Shown one piece after another: positions 1-12,330 of a stretch of DNA of 64,000 nucleotides. The DNA is taken from contig JAKTNV010000010.1 of the NCBI GenBank assembly GCA_022747635.1, forward strand, positions 40,634,237 to 40,698,236. The letters run 5' to 3'. Position 1 is the stretch's first letter, and every line of letters starts with the position of its first letter. The notes beneath the pieces were generated by a model. The model was not told where the DNA came from and searched no databases. It saw only the letters and a list, made by a program, of their open reading frames with translations. The position numbers and the translations under genes were made by a program. This DNA comes from Hetaerina americana (taxonomy: Eukaryota > Arthropoda > Insecta > Odonata > Calopterygidae).

Positions 1-656
1 TGTTTCACGTCAGTTCAAATTTTCCCAAACGGCGTCGTTCTGACCCTTGGAGGAAAGCGCCATTTCGCAACGCGATAGAGGGAGTGCGAGAAAGTGAATA
101 TTATCGCTAAGATTAGCAGTTTTCTCCAGAAATGGCCTCTCCTTACTACCACCCCTTCACTCTTATTTTATCCGTTCTTTTTCTTTTGCTGAAATAAGCT
201 CTTTTACTGTGGCTGCTGGTGATGGTGTGTGAGAGGGAGTGGAGAAAAAAAATTCCCTTGGAAAAATAAAGAAAATTTTTACGCCTATCCTGGAGGTGTG
301 AGGATTGGATATGGGAAAGAAAACTGTCTTCTTCTTTTCGAAGGGAAAATAATAAGACTGGCTGAGATTAGTTATGTGGGAGGTCGAGTTTTTGTGAAGG
401 AAGAAGTGGGAAAAGACTTCTGAGGGAAGATAAGGGATAAAAGAAAAGAGTTTGAGCCGCTTTAAGTTAAAAGAGCTCCGGAGCTGACCCCCAACTTAAG
501 CTGAGCGATAGGATTGAGGCGTGAGAGACGGAGGCATGCGGAGCTTTTAAGCAGCGAGGGATTATTTGTCGAAGTGGTAATTATTTCCATTTAATTTATT
601 TTATTAGGATTTGGTCTAAAACATTTAGGATCAATGCTGAATTCGTTTATAATAAA

Positions 657-701
657 ATCAATATCCAAAGTTGCAATGCAAAACATCAATATCCAAAGTT
701 G
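657..701. repeat. Short direct repeat, 28-bp period
   Basis: The 17-mer ATCAATATCCAAAGTTG occurs at 657-673 and again at 685-701, giving a 28-bp period with just over one and a half units. This looks like a simple slippage or duplication product. Confidence 0.8.
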
Positions 702-1508
702 TCGAACCACTAGGAAACAATACCTGGACATCAGGCTTTTGTAACATTATTTCTCTGGGGTGGGGAGGAAATTCGGTGGAGTGTTTTTTTTCAATTTATC
801 GTGGAAACCTTTGGGAACAGCTGTTGTTCGTGTCCCAAGGGTCCTTCAGAACATTTAAAACGAGGTCGCAAGGGATAGATGGAAAGAAGGAAGTCATAAA
901 GTCTGGATTATAATCACCCAGAAGTTTGTGTATTCACAAATGCAAATAAATTGGCATTTACGAATGGATTACGAAATATGTAACGCGGGCTACTATGGAC
1001 AATGTTAATGTTTTTTTATGAACTCAGAAAAAGTAATTATATTCGAAGTTTATTGCATGATTAATGGCGTTTCTGACCTTTCACTTCTTGGATTCAATTG
1101 ACTAATGAAAAAAGCTCTTCTCGAATCTCTTCGACACCGTGGTAAAACCATTTTTCACATCAGATAATGTTTTAGATAAATTAGTTTCTCTCTCAAATGC
1201 TTGTTTATATTTCTGAAGTCCTGAGAAAAAAAACGCTCATTGTATATCCAAATCGTCATAAATATATAAAATAAGGCAACAAAGTTTTTAACATGCGCGG
1301 ATTAAAACGTTTCTAACTAAAGTTTCTCTCTCACTATTGAGTAAACTATGCCGAATAAGATGAATCAAAATAAAAATTAAAGTAAAAGCTACTAGCTGAA
1401 AGCGAAGTTGACGGCAAAGAGAGGGGCCGACCGTTTATCCTGAAAGTCGTGGGAAACTTATTAGCCTCTACTTGGCGTGCTGGCAGGTTAAACTGGTGCG
1501 CCTGATCT

Positions 1509-1532
1509 CATCGATAATTTTAATTATCGATG
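1509..1532. repeat. Short inverted repeat (hairpin)
   Basis: Two 11-base arms (CATCGATAATT and its reverse complement) are separated by 2 bases. Each arm holds a GATA core and an ATCGAT. It could be a protein-binding palindrome, but the sequence alone does not show a role. Confidence 0.6.
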
Positions 1533-2599
1533 CTTTCAAAAAAGGAGCCAACCATCGTTCACTTTTGTGTCCCCGGCATTTCAGGTATTTTAGCATGGCA
1601 AACTTTAGAATTATCGGCAAGTGTTAATTTCATCGCTGACTTTAATTAAGAAAACTTTTATAAATACTTGAATATTGGCATATAAATCGATTTTAATCGG
1701 AGGAATGAATCAAACTTATAAAATTTAAATTTGCATCAAACGCATTGCCATTTATACTAGTTGATTGAAGAAGATTTTTTTCTTCACTGTTTATTGATTC
1801 TCTTTTATTGATTTGGAGTACTAATTGTAAGCATGACGGTATAACGAATTATATTAAAGGGTGGAGTTAAACTGTTGAGACGGCGTCTCTCATACCCCTA
1901 TTGCCAAATGCGTTGTTCGCGATAAAATTTTCAAGACTAATGAGCGTTATGAGTGGGTAGATTTTAAAGAGACTTGACTAAGAGTAATTTATTTCACTCT
2001 AAGGAAAACGTTTGGCATAAGTTATTTGATTGCTTTTTTCTGAGTGATAAAATTCACCATCTCTATACACCAAGGCGGAAATATCTGGAAAAATCAGCAG
2101 GTAAATGACCATGAACCTTCGAATATGTATAAAAAAAGAATGCACTGCGTATTAGAAGGCATACACATTTTCGGCAACCGACCACCCTTGTTGAGAGACC
2201 AACCGTCACAGTGAATTAAGGAAGCAATATCTTGCCGTTTTTTTGGTTCATTGATATACCGTATCATTCAAATTTATTTAAGGATAATAGTCACATCTTA
2301 TTAGCAAATACCTCATTAATAAAGTATCTCGTCGCTGTCATCAGGACCGCAAAGCCTTCTTTTTCGTCGTAGATCGAAAGTTCATTTTCGCATGCCTGGA
2401 TTTCAACGGTGAGTAGGTCTGTTTATACTCAGGCAGCCTACCAGGGTGTATAGTGATTGTAATCGAATAGTTGGCAAAAATCTTCTATAAATGTACCCCT
2501 CCGTCTCATAGGAGGGGCAACGTCTTGGTGTGGCACTGTTATCCATTTCTATTAACCTTGGCAATTAAATAAGAATGGGGAAGAAAACTCCAATGGCCG

Positions 2600-3260
2600 T
2601 AAAAATTAGTTGCCAATCTCTCGTCAGACCAATTGTTGTGTTGGTTTAACGGGAATCACGTCAGGGACCAACCACAACCTCTCGATCAGAATACCCTCTG
2701 TGGTGGTTTACGGGAAATTAATCCGCGACAGGGACCAACGCACAGCCACACGCACACTATCCTGACTGAAATCCTTCACGAGGCTGTGAGACCCTGTTAA
2801 AGAATTTCAGTTCAAGAATTTCAATTTTTGGCTTGTATCTCGTCGTCCTCTTCTGGAGGAAAGAATTTTAAGCCATCCAGAGACAGAGGTGACGGAGGAA
2901 ACTGATGTTGATCGGCGTCGTGAGTTTCTGAGACCCACCGGCGTCATCGATCGGCGGGAGTGCGACCGATCTACTCTGCGGTGTCTAGAGCCTAGATTTT
3001 GGCAGCGGGCTTGACGGGATCAGGACCTGTACGATTATTGAAGGTGGCCGCTGTAGAAAACTTGGTGGTAGCCTTAAAAGTTCCTTTCCCCGCTCGGATA
3101 ACTTCATGGCGGTTTCCCAAGCATGTTTGTACTATGGTTCGGACTATAAGCGATTGTAAACGGCGAAGCGGGACTTCTGAGGCAAGATGTCTCCAGTGAG
3201 AGCAATGAGTTCAGTTTGTTAATGTCCCGCCGAGTTAATATAGGAATGGAGCAGTTGTCC
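2600..3260. other. GC-richer repeat-like island, unassigned
   Basis: This block is visibly richer in G and C than its surroundings. It contains an imperfect internal duplication: a stretch of the form TGGTTTA.CGGGAA...CAGGGACCAAC occurs near 2640-2685 and again near 2701-2741. The text from about 2880 to 3240 looks like leader sequence of a mobile element (regular CGGCG-rich words, no long frame), but I find no terminal repeats, primer-binding site or protein that would name a family. A degraded LTR or a retroelement 5' end are possibilities only. Confidence 0.35.
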
Positions 3261-5069
3261 CTGATGGAGTGGAATGTCTTACCATGCGCAAGGATTCGTC
3301 ACCAGCAGGTACAGGATCTCGAATAAGCTCCGGGAAAGTATTGAAAACTTTTTCCATATTTGTTGAATATCTTCTAGGTGAATAATTCTAATAATATAGT
3401 ACCACTTAGCTACAGAATGAACAAATGAGCTGTTAACGGCTCTCAAAACAATCTTAAATAATCGTGTGCCATGCATAAATAAGTAGATGGAGTTCGTAGT
3501 TAAATAGTAAAAGATTTAAGACTTTTGGGATAAGCAACATTTAATTTTTCAATAAAGATAAAAGGGAATATTGGGAATTAAAAAAAATATTGTGCCATTT
3601 TTTTCTTTATAATCAGGTTTTCTTCAATAATTATTGCTTATGGGATAGATTCCGCGTCTCATTTGATGAAATCATTCCAATTCCTTTTTCTTTGTGGAGG
3701 AGTGGTATCAATAATCAACAGGCGAAAAGAAAGGTCACGCAGTAAGTAATCACTGTTGTGTATTTTTTCTGCTGTCTTTCCCATAAGCGATCAAGTGTCA
3801 TTTTTCAAATTTGTTGCGCATCGCATTGAATATTTTAGTTACTGCCATGACCAACAGAGTTTTTTGGCCCCTCGTAAACTTATAGATGAAGTCACTGGCG
3901 TGAGTTGGGACGTCCTTGAATTGCTGACCTCCGGGGCTCATCTGTGAGAGAGAGCGCATTTATTACCTCGTCAGATATCTTGGCAGTTCAAGTGAAGCCA
4001 AAGAGCTGCGTCGGATTGAATCGAATTACAGTCCAATGATTTCTCAGAGGAAATTTATCTGGACGTTTGAGTCGAACACCTGGTAAATTATCGTTTGCTT
4101 TGGGAATTAATAGCTATATTGATTTTTCTTTTGGTAGCTATTGTGGCTTTACGGGGAAGTCCATTATAAGACGGCCAATTAGTATTACTTAAATATATTG
4201 CAGAAAATGATAAACCATCGCAATAGTTGGCATTCTTGTCCCGTATGTACTCTAAATATCCATTATATAGTTTTTTCCTTGTTTTGATTCTATCAGTAAT
4301 TTAATAGAGAAACTGGCGAAACAGTTTTTGAAATAAATTTTCTATTGATCTCATCAAGCTTATGCGTATTATTTTATCCCATTTTAAATATTCTGAAAAC
4401 AAGTAAAGTTTATTTATGTTTGTTAAGATAGTCGGCCATTCGCCAGAGGAGGTAGTTATGCGTAGATTTAAACAAGTCCTTACGGTTTTGCTTTTCCACG
4501 TAGAGTTTTCATTTATTTCGCAGATTAGAAGCCTTTGATTCTTATAAAGACTGGTGACGTACAAGTTTACCTATAATTTTTTTAATTTTAAAGGAAAGAA
4601 GATTTTTTGATGAAAGATTTTTTAGAGAAAGAGATTTTACGTAATGAAGTTACTGCCATTTAAAGGTGTTATTGTGTTCACTAGCACCTTCTTATTCCTT
4701 GTTATGCACCTTCACATTACATTTCTATTACTTTGTAAATGGTTTCATAAAGTGCTATCACATTCAGCAGATGTCCCCTTTAAAGAGTACGTTATGAAAA
4801 CCGAAGGTTGTTTTCAGCTCAACCATTATTTAGCTTTGTGTAAGTTATCACGCGAGTAATACCATTTTTCTACCACTGTTAAGTTCAAAGTTCTAATAAA
4901 AGGTAGGCGAAAGAATAAAAGAATGCATTTATAGCAATATTATTATTTGTTACTTTTGCTATATTCAGTTTCTGTTATGATTTAAATGATGATGTCGAAT
5001 AATTTCTGGTTGCTAATCTAAATGTAAAAAACAAAGTTATTTTTTTATATTTAAAAGAAATATATTTAG
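3261..5069. other. AT-rich non-coding DNA, no gene recognised
   Basis: Short frames exist on both strands, but none has a recognisable motif or length above the chance background of this AT-rich sequence. Confidence 0.6.
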
Positions 5070-5900
5070 TACCCTGCAAGTCACTGCTAGGGTGTGTGGC
5101 AGGTGATGAATACACACATACTAATTTTTACCCGAATATTTTTACCCCTACTGCGGTTGGGGCAATGTTATTCTAACGTTCGTGGGAATACTAACATCTT
5201 TAATCTATCTGTTCTATACTTAATCTCTCTAATTTTATTGAAATGATCTCGCCTATCGTAGTAAGATGAGGGTAATAATAAATTTGCAACATCACTGCTA
5301 AAGAAATATCCTTCTAATCTAAGCAAGAGATTTAATCTGTAATTTAACCTTCGCTCCATGAGTAATTTCCAGCCTAGCTGCTCTAATATTTTGGATACGC
5401 TACCAAGTTTATGATAACAACGTTTTACAAATCTCGCTCCTCTACGCTGCATTCGATCCGATTCGGCAATCAATCCAACTTCGTGAGGATCCCATATACA
5501 TGCAGCATATTTTAAATGAGGCCTTAAAAATGACGGATAACATTTCTCTTTGACCTTTTCATCACATTTACCAAGTACTCTTCTAATAAATCCTAGTTTT
5601 TTGTTCGCTTGTTCACATATTCCCCGCATGTGTTTCACCCAGGAGAGATCGCGAGAGACAGTAACTCCTAGGTTATTTAATTGAGTCTGCTCATTCCATT
5701 TCGGTGTTCCCATGCAAGAGGCGTTCTGGTGGAATTTGATCTTTTTCCAAAAAATGTATGACAATGCAATATTTTAAGTTTAATTCTAATTGCAAAGTGC
5801 CACACCAGCGTTGTATAGCATTAAGGTCCTTTGATGAAGCTGCTGTATCCCAGGATCACAGATTTGTGAAAAGAATTGCGGTATTTTATTTCAAACACAA
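5070..5900 (-). pseudogene. CR1-like LINE reverse transcriptase, 3' fragment (broken)
   Basis: A minus-strand frame of 198 codons (5764 down to 5168) carries the part of a non-LTR reverse transcriptase that follows the catalytic palm. It has LGVTVSRDLSWVKH, then ANKKLGFIRR, CYPSFLRPHLKYAACIWDP, and the QRRGARFV...LGW...RR block typical of CR1/L2/Jockey-type ORF2 C-termini. Just upstream, in another frame (about 5764-5870), DLNAIQRWCGTLQLELNLKYC continues the same protein toward the palm, so at least one frameshift separates the two parts. The YADD box, endonuclease and ORF1 are absent. After the stop, 5070-5165 is the 3' tail, whose CCTGCAAG...GTGTGTGGCAGG words reappear near 30120. This is a 5'-truncated dead copy. 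The assignment to the CR1-like group is by motif memory; Jockey is the alternative. Confidence 0.85.
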
Positions 5901-5964
5901 TAAGGAGTTGAGTCAGAGCTGTCCCTCAAAAGTTGGATACATCTGTTGCATATAAGAAAATTTT

Positions 5965-8900
5965 TCACCTCTCACTTCTATACTTAAGCAGTACAGTATC
6001 ATATTTAAATGGATAGATTATTCATGCGCCATTCGAGAAAAGGAAAATCTTTTTATGCTGGTAAATATAACCTTCCTGAAACGCTATTCCTTACGGCAGT
6101 ATCTGTCAAGTCAGCCATTACTGAAAAAAAACCCACATTCATTGTTTAAATCTACGACACCCATTTGCGTTTGGGATTGAAATATTGAAAATAACTCGAT
6201 GGCTCGTAGGAGTCTTTCCTTGTTAGGGGTATAGGGAAAATGGAACTAGACCATTTATCTCGCTTGATCCTAATACGAGTACTTGCTGCGCATTCAAACC
6301 AAAAGCTTGCCATTCAACTTTGATGTTATATTCGCGGTAAACTCCCATGAAATTGTTTCCAGGAAGACCACCATATGGGGTGTTGGCCTCACTGGAGAGG
6401 TTGCAGCCATCTGAAACCACCGCATGCGGTTTAACATATCAAATTATAGAATCCCCTTAGAGGAGAGTGTTATGGCTCCTCCTGTTTCAATGGGAAAAAC
6501 GAGGGAATGCAGAAGTGGAAGGTGCGTTAAGAAACGGGAAGTGAAAGGCTTTTCTAGCCGCGCATGGCTCTTCAGGGGGGTATGAAAGACTTCTATGACC
6601 GAAGAGAGGATCCATATTGAATTAGGGGTACGACAATGGCTCGCATAACACGGGATGAAGGGACGGTCTGTTCTGTGAAATGAGTGTTTTCATAAAGGTG
6701 ATATGCGTAAGACACATCCGTTTGGTAAGCTGTGAGAGCGTGAAACTTAGTGAAAAAGTGAATTAGTTATCGTGCGAATATCTGCGAACTAGGGAATTGT
6801 TCGTGCTTCTGCCCTAAACATTTCTGTACAAAAATTAAGGTTACTTTAAATGAAACCCCACCAAAAATCTTAGTTACCCACAAAATATTTGGAGATGCTC
6901 ATAGAAATTCACAGAATACAAAATTAAATAAAGGATAAGTCATTCGATTTGATTAAAATATTTAATATTCAGCATTATCACTTCGTTCATTTAGTCACTT
7001 TAACAAGAGTAAAAAGTTTCATCAAATTCATTTCATAATACTCTGGAGTTTTTTAAGAGCACAGAAGACAGCCTTCGTGAGTAATGGCTGCCCTGCACAT
7101 GAATGCATGTATCTCACATAAAATCCTTCTATTCTTGGTTATTTGCGCGCGCTCGAAAAATGGGCCACAATTCTTGAAAAATTGACGCTGAGCAGTCTTC
7201 ACTACGCTACTCACAAAAGATAGTTGTGCGATGCTGGTGTTGTGACATGTTTTTCAAGTGTAGATTTTCTATTTAAATGACCGTGAAGGAAAATTCAAGA
7301 TGAATGAGCATTCAGCCGGGCACGCTGAAGGGATGAAGAAAACACCGTACAAATATCGCCCTAATGGTGAGACGTTCATGACCTATGGTGACTAGTCGGG
7401 GTCGCTGCGCAGTAGGACCGAACCGTTTGCTGAGCCAAAAGCTTACGAATCTACTTTATTGTGAACAGAATCAGTTGGTTTCACAAATGGAAATGCTGCA
7501 TATGTATCCAAAGTCTTCTCCGAGTTTTTTTCGCTCCAAATTATATGGATTCAAAACATTCCACCATCTAACATTAGTCTATCATTACACTCACGGTTCA
7601 TAGTTCATTGAATTCGGTAATTATGGAAACCATTTACATTTTCTCCAGTGCTTATAAGATGGCCCTTATCGAGGCATCGGAACTCCCTAGTAATAGGATT
7701 TATTAATGCTATGACAACAATAGATGTGACAAGTATTGATCGTCAATTGTGGGATCATTCCTAGGAAAGTTTTGCTGAAAAGAACTGTGTTTTGTGAATT
7801 TTAAATATGGGGTTTTGAATATGTTCACTAAATCAAGTGGATCTAGTTTTGGGGTTGATTACTAGGCCATCACCTTTAAGAACTTATCAATCCTCTCAAT
7901 AGAACTTTTAGGTGGCACAATGGCTTGATTTTTCTCATTTCGTACGCCAAACCAGACTTATTTAAAGCAATAATGAGGAGGGAAAATAAATCATCTGCAT
8001 TTCCCCTCCCACCGTGTGATTCCTGATGACGCTGTTTATGTTAGCCGTGAATGAAACCTACTTAAAGAAGTTTTTCTTCAAAATCTTACTAGTTACGTAC
8101 AGTAGCGGTTTTCCATTTAGTTTTTTTTAATTCGTCATGATTGCCTTAAAATTTATATTGGGTAAATGAAAAATTTTTAAAATAATTTGAATTTTTCAGC
8201 TTTGTTTGTTACTTGGACCAATTTTAAAAACTCTTATGGATTGCGAGTTGTGCTTAATGACCTGGACATCGACCCATATCTATCTTTATCTCTACTTCAC
8301 TTTCGTTGTACTATCTATAGTATCACAGTATCAACATGTAGCAATACCGGCAGTTACTAGCGGAATCATCACTCCATATCTCTCTTTTAACTTTGCTTGT
8401 TTTCATAAGGGTAAACAATGTATAATGGACATAGTTTCCTATGTGATAGAGGCACGTGTTGACCCAGATTGCATTATTACCATGATTTTCATATGAAAAA
8501 CGGCGTACTTGTCCTAAACACAACTTTACTAATGTTAAGAGTTGGCGAAATTCCGTTGTTCAAGATACAAAGCACAAGTTTAGGATTGTTTGCCCATAAA
8601 TATTTCGAGTTTAAACATGGCATGTGAGACAAAGATAAAGTCTCTCCAACCACGAAGAAAGGGCAGCTAAAATAATAATTTCAGGAAGGCAGGTACAGGC
8701 TAGTTTAGGCACTCGAGAGCAGTTGAGTTAACTTGCGACACCGAAGGGCTTATTAGAGTCCCACACTATATAGTTACATCAGGAACTGATATCGGAAAAC
8801 TAATTACAAATTTAAATCTGGAATTCCTATGGTTAATTCATAATCTCAGCTCGCAATTGTATAATAAAGGCTGTTATCTTATAACCACATGCCACCAATT

Positions 8901-10850
8901 CCAAAGGAAATCCATGGATCATGAAGTTAATATAAATACCAAAAACATTTCCAGGGATTTTTGTTAATATTGAATGACTAATATCGAGTAATTTCCATCA
9001 AAATCGGGCACATTATGTGGCATATTTTATTAGTCAATGATGGCAACGTTTTTTGATTTAATAATTTCGTAGCTATTATTGAAATATTATTCAATTATCC
9101 GTAGTGATAACCTATATATTAGAAAACCGACGAAGAATCAAAACCATTTAAGACCCGTTCATTCATCCGAGGCATTCTACCTAATATGATGGATTTTTGG
9201 ACGGTCATATTCCTTCTATTATCTTCTACGTTTTACGAAAAATTCCTCTTGTTCCTCAAACGTAACGAATTATTTCCTTCTTCATATCTTCGTTTCTCCT
9301 GCCTCCCCCATGCTGTCTAAAAATTCCATTATCTTCCTTCCTCTACATCGCATACCCAAGATTCTCCCTTCTATCATTCCCAGCCTCTGCCCTCAGCATC
9401 CTGATAGCTTTCAATATTTCCTCCACCTACTTTCTCTTCCTTTTCTGACTTACCCAGCTACCTCTTCTTTTCGCTCACTCTTATTAAAAATTTAGCGTTT
9501 GCCCTCTCTTATGTCATAGCTATATTCTCTATTCTTCGCCACAATCACATATGAAAAGCCTACGCTTTCATTCCCATACTTCGTAGATCAGGTGTCACAA
9601 TTTATAAAAAGGTTTATTAAAATTGCTATTATTTAAAGTTTTTACTGATATATTCATTGGATTGTAAAACTTTTTAAAGTTTTTATTCTGTGAAATGTTA
9701 TTGGCCAGCCGGCCATACTTCAGACGTTAATATGTGGCATCTGATTTCTCGCATATATTTTTACTGCATAAAATTCTTTTTTAGTGACAGATGGTCGAAC
9801 AAATCTTGGCTAAGTGGAAAATGGAAGGAATTTCTTTTTGTGACTGTTCACGTGTTTTCGTGAGGTTCTCGCGTTTCTTGTCACAGTATTGCAAGAAATT
9901 GGCGAAGACATCATTCAAGCAATAATTGTAGATCGTCCAGAAACATGAAAGTTGTTTCTCACCCTTCATCCAAGTCGCCACCAATCAACTATCTTTTGTC
10001 GCATGCTGTGCATTCATTATTAATTCATGGAATTATGTGATGCATCGTAGGGCAGACTGGTTTGAAGCGAATTTCATTCTACATTGGGTTTCCGCCGAGA
10101 ACAGTCGATGACATGAGTTGAACCTAAAATAGCGAAGAAGTATACCAATAATTGATATTGAATATTAGCAAATGACAAAAAATATGCGTGTTTTTTAATT
10201 CCAATGCACGGAAATGAGCCAAAAGGCTAACTTATCCGACGTTTCGTCACAAATTGATCCGAATATAAGATGATTTTGAATATGTGACTTCCGTTAGAAT
10301 TAGTTCTAAGAATGAAGGTCTATCGAAAGTCATGACAGGTTTAAAACTCAGAAGAAGCACACTCGGCAGAACAAGATGTTATATTTTTTGTTGGAATAAT
10401 TTCCATGCATTTATATTAAATAATTAGTTTACACTAAATAATGCTTGAGTTTTTTTGAGTGGAGCTAGGATACCATATATCGGTCTGTGTGCATGGTCAC
10501 GATGCCTTATTTCTTTATGCCTTTTTTTATCATGCCTTATTACAAGCCAGTTGATTAAGTTTCACAAAGAAGCCTGACTGATGGAACTAAATGGAAGTAA
10601 TTGAAAAATAAAATTTCAGACTTGATGGGTATCTTGTCTCATCAATAATCACGGTAAATATCTCACACACCCAAGTCTTTTTTGAGGTGTTTTGTGAAGA
10701 AATTTGCAGTTACTCTATTAAATAATGTCAAATTAGGATCAGTGTTTTAGGTTAACAGGACCTAAAAGCTACTGAAAATGGAAGCCTAAATGATCCGAGA
10801 ATGTTTTCAAATGCATTTTTTACCCAGCATCAGTTCCTTTCTTGGACTAA
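5965..10850. other. Non-coding DNA with one unassigned short frame
   Basis: The block is AT-rich. A pyrimidine-rich tract lies at about 9240-9530 (purine-rich on the minus strand) and gives only chance-looking open frames. The frame at 6223-6446 is listed separately. I see nothing else to name. Confidence 0.5.
6223..6446 (-). CDS. Unassigned short minus-strand frame, possible exon or relic
   Basis: On the minus strand a frame without ATG at its beginning runs through ...DGCNLSSEANTPYGGLPG...NFMGVYREYNIKVEWQAFGLN... to a TAA at 6223. Its amino-acid composition is balanced and unlike the Leu/Phe/Lys/Tyr-rich translations of the surrounding AT-rich DNA. The word TTTCAG at the beginning (minus strand, about 6411-6416) could serve as a splice acceptor, but the preceding sequence is not pyrimidine-rich. 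I do not recognise the protein. It may be the last exon of an unknown gene, a fragment of a mobile element or viral insertion, or chance. Confidence 0.2.
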
Positions 10851-10861
10851 CTAGTTTTAAG

Positions 10862-11134
10862 CGATTACGGCCCAAGTAAAACCTTGTTGAATTTAGTGCT
10901 TCGACTGCTGTCGAAGTTGGGAATTCAAGCAGTTCAAGCTCCTTTTAATTCCTCATTAGGATCGTTCGAGAGGCTGTATCAAATTACTTCCGAGGGTCGC
11001 AATATACTCGCAGGAGCGGGTTCGTCTGGAGGAAAACCAAGCGCTGGTAGAAGACGTAAGCGGAAGAGGCAAGGAAGAACTCAAGAGTTTTCCCCAAGTT
11101 ATCCATGTGAGCCACATCGCAATCGGGAAAGAGG
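10862..11134 (+). CDS. Candidate internal exon, unknown protein
   Basis: A frame open from 10851 to 11138 is bounded by a plausible acceptor (TTCCTTTCTTGGACTAAC, then AG at 10860-10861, including a branch-point-like CTAAC) and a strong donor, AGG|GTGAGT, with its GT at 11135-11136. Between them about 91 residues can be read. The first half is mildly hydrophobic (LLNLVLRLLSKLGIQAVQ) and the second is very basic (GRRRKRKRQGR). I cannot name a family. No matching second exon with compatible phase was found nearby, so this could also be non-coding. Confidence 0.25.
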
Positions 11135-11628
11135 GTGAGTACTATGAAAAGTTTTTGAGCCCTTGACCGCCTTCTATGATATTGATTCGGTTAAAAAATA
11201 GAATCAATAGGAAAGATGGAAAGTAAGCTCAGAAAGCTTATAAAACTGTCATTTCTGAAGATAACGTAAGATTGCATAAAATATGCGATAGTTTTTGCTG
11301 CAATTTTATCTTGCAAAAATTGGAAAAATGTTTAATTTTCGTCATGAATTTTCTTTAATTTGATTCTAGTTCTATGCATTCGTTTTTAAATTTATCAACG
11401 AAAATATTCAAAGTAGTTAAATCATATTTACAAAATCATGCAGTATTTTAGACTCCCAAAATAGATAGATTTTTTGTCTAGAGTAAAAATCCTATATCAT
11501 TTGAAGCAAAACGGTATTCTTTGTAAAAATGTCTAAGAAAGTTGAATCATAGGTAGTATCAATTTTTTTATCGAACCATGTATTCTAAAAATTAAAGTTT
11601 ACAAGGAATTCAATACTAAATTGACTCA

Positions 11629-12330
11629 TACGAGGGAGTGTCGTAAACTTTTAATTTTTACTAAAAATTAACATATTTAGAAACTAAATTTTTATTTTTT
11701 ATTCTCAAGACTTTTCTAAATAGACACCATCCAGAGGTATACCATTTTGTAGGTTGCATCGAAAAGCATTTTTCCACCTGTCGACCGACATCATTTGTAC
11801 TGTCAAATCTTCGAACCTGCATTGGTATATTGAGTTCTGAAAATAAGAAAAAGGCGCTAGGGTTAAGATTGGGAGAAAAGGATTAATGTGACAGCATTTA
11901 AAAGACATCACTTTGCGTTGTACGTCGTACCGTGTTTGCTTCTGAAAAGGAGTCACTAGCTGTATAACCCAGCGTGCTGACATCATTTACATGTACAGTT
12001 CTTCGTGAATAATTGTCCACACACTGCCGTAATTAAGATAAGCCTCATTCATGATGAATCGAATGATGGTTGCTCTTTGGTCGAATAGGATAAAGTCCTT
12101 CACTGTGGCAGCATCGTACGTGAGTGATGGTTTTCAACTTCTTGGATCGTCTGGGAGGGGCATGTAGGCACGTTGAAAACTCCTTTTACACCTAAAAATT
12201 TCGTCATATGACAGGCTCTCTTTTTTATGAACCGCCAATATTTTATCCTTGATTTTCCGGTCCTTGTAAACTTTCAAATGCAGGAACTTAGTCACATTGT
12301 GAGCCATTATCTTCTTCATACTTCCGAGTT
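11629..12330 (-). pseudogene. Degraded mariner transposase with internal deletion
   Basis: Three minus-strand pieces add up to the mariner layout in the right order. 12319-12134 gives the first helix-turn-helix (MKKIMAHNVTKFLHLKVYKD...LPDDPRS, matching the usual ...EDDPRSGRP position). 12120-12000, in another frame, gives the second helix-turn-helix (FDQRATIIRFIMNEAYLNYG, then SVWTIIHEELYM). 11986-11905 gives SARWVIQLVTPFQKQTR, the equivalent of the linker before the catalytic domain. 11880-11710 gives NPSAFFLFSELNIPMQVRRFDS, the region after the third catalytic Asp. The DDE/D core between the last two is missing, and stops and frameshifts are present. The low-coordinate end, TA followed by CGAGGGAGTG at 11631, looks like a terminal inverted repeat. 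I did not find its partner beyond 12330. Confidence 0.8.

Larger units (their letters stand above)
1..2599. other. AT-rich non-coding DNA, no gene recognised
   Basis: Only short frames of chance length are present, with no domain, splice pattern or codon bias that I can support. The small direct repeat at 657-701 and the hairpin at 1509-1532 are listed separately. Nothing else stood out on either strand. Confidence 0.6.
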
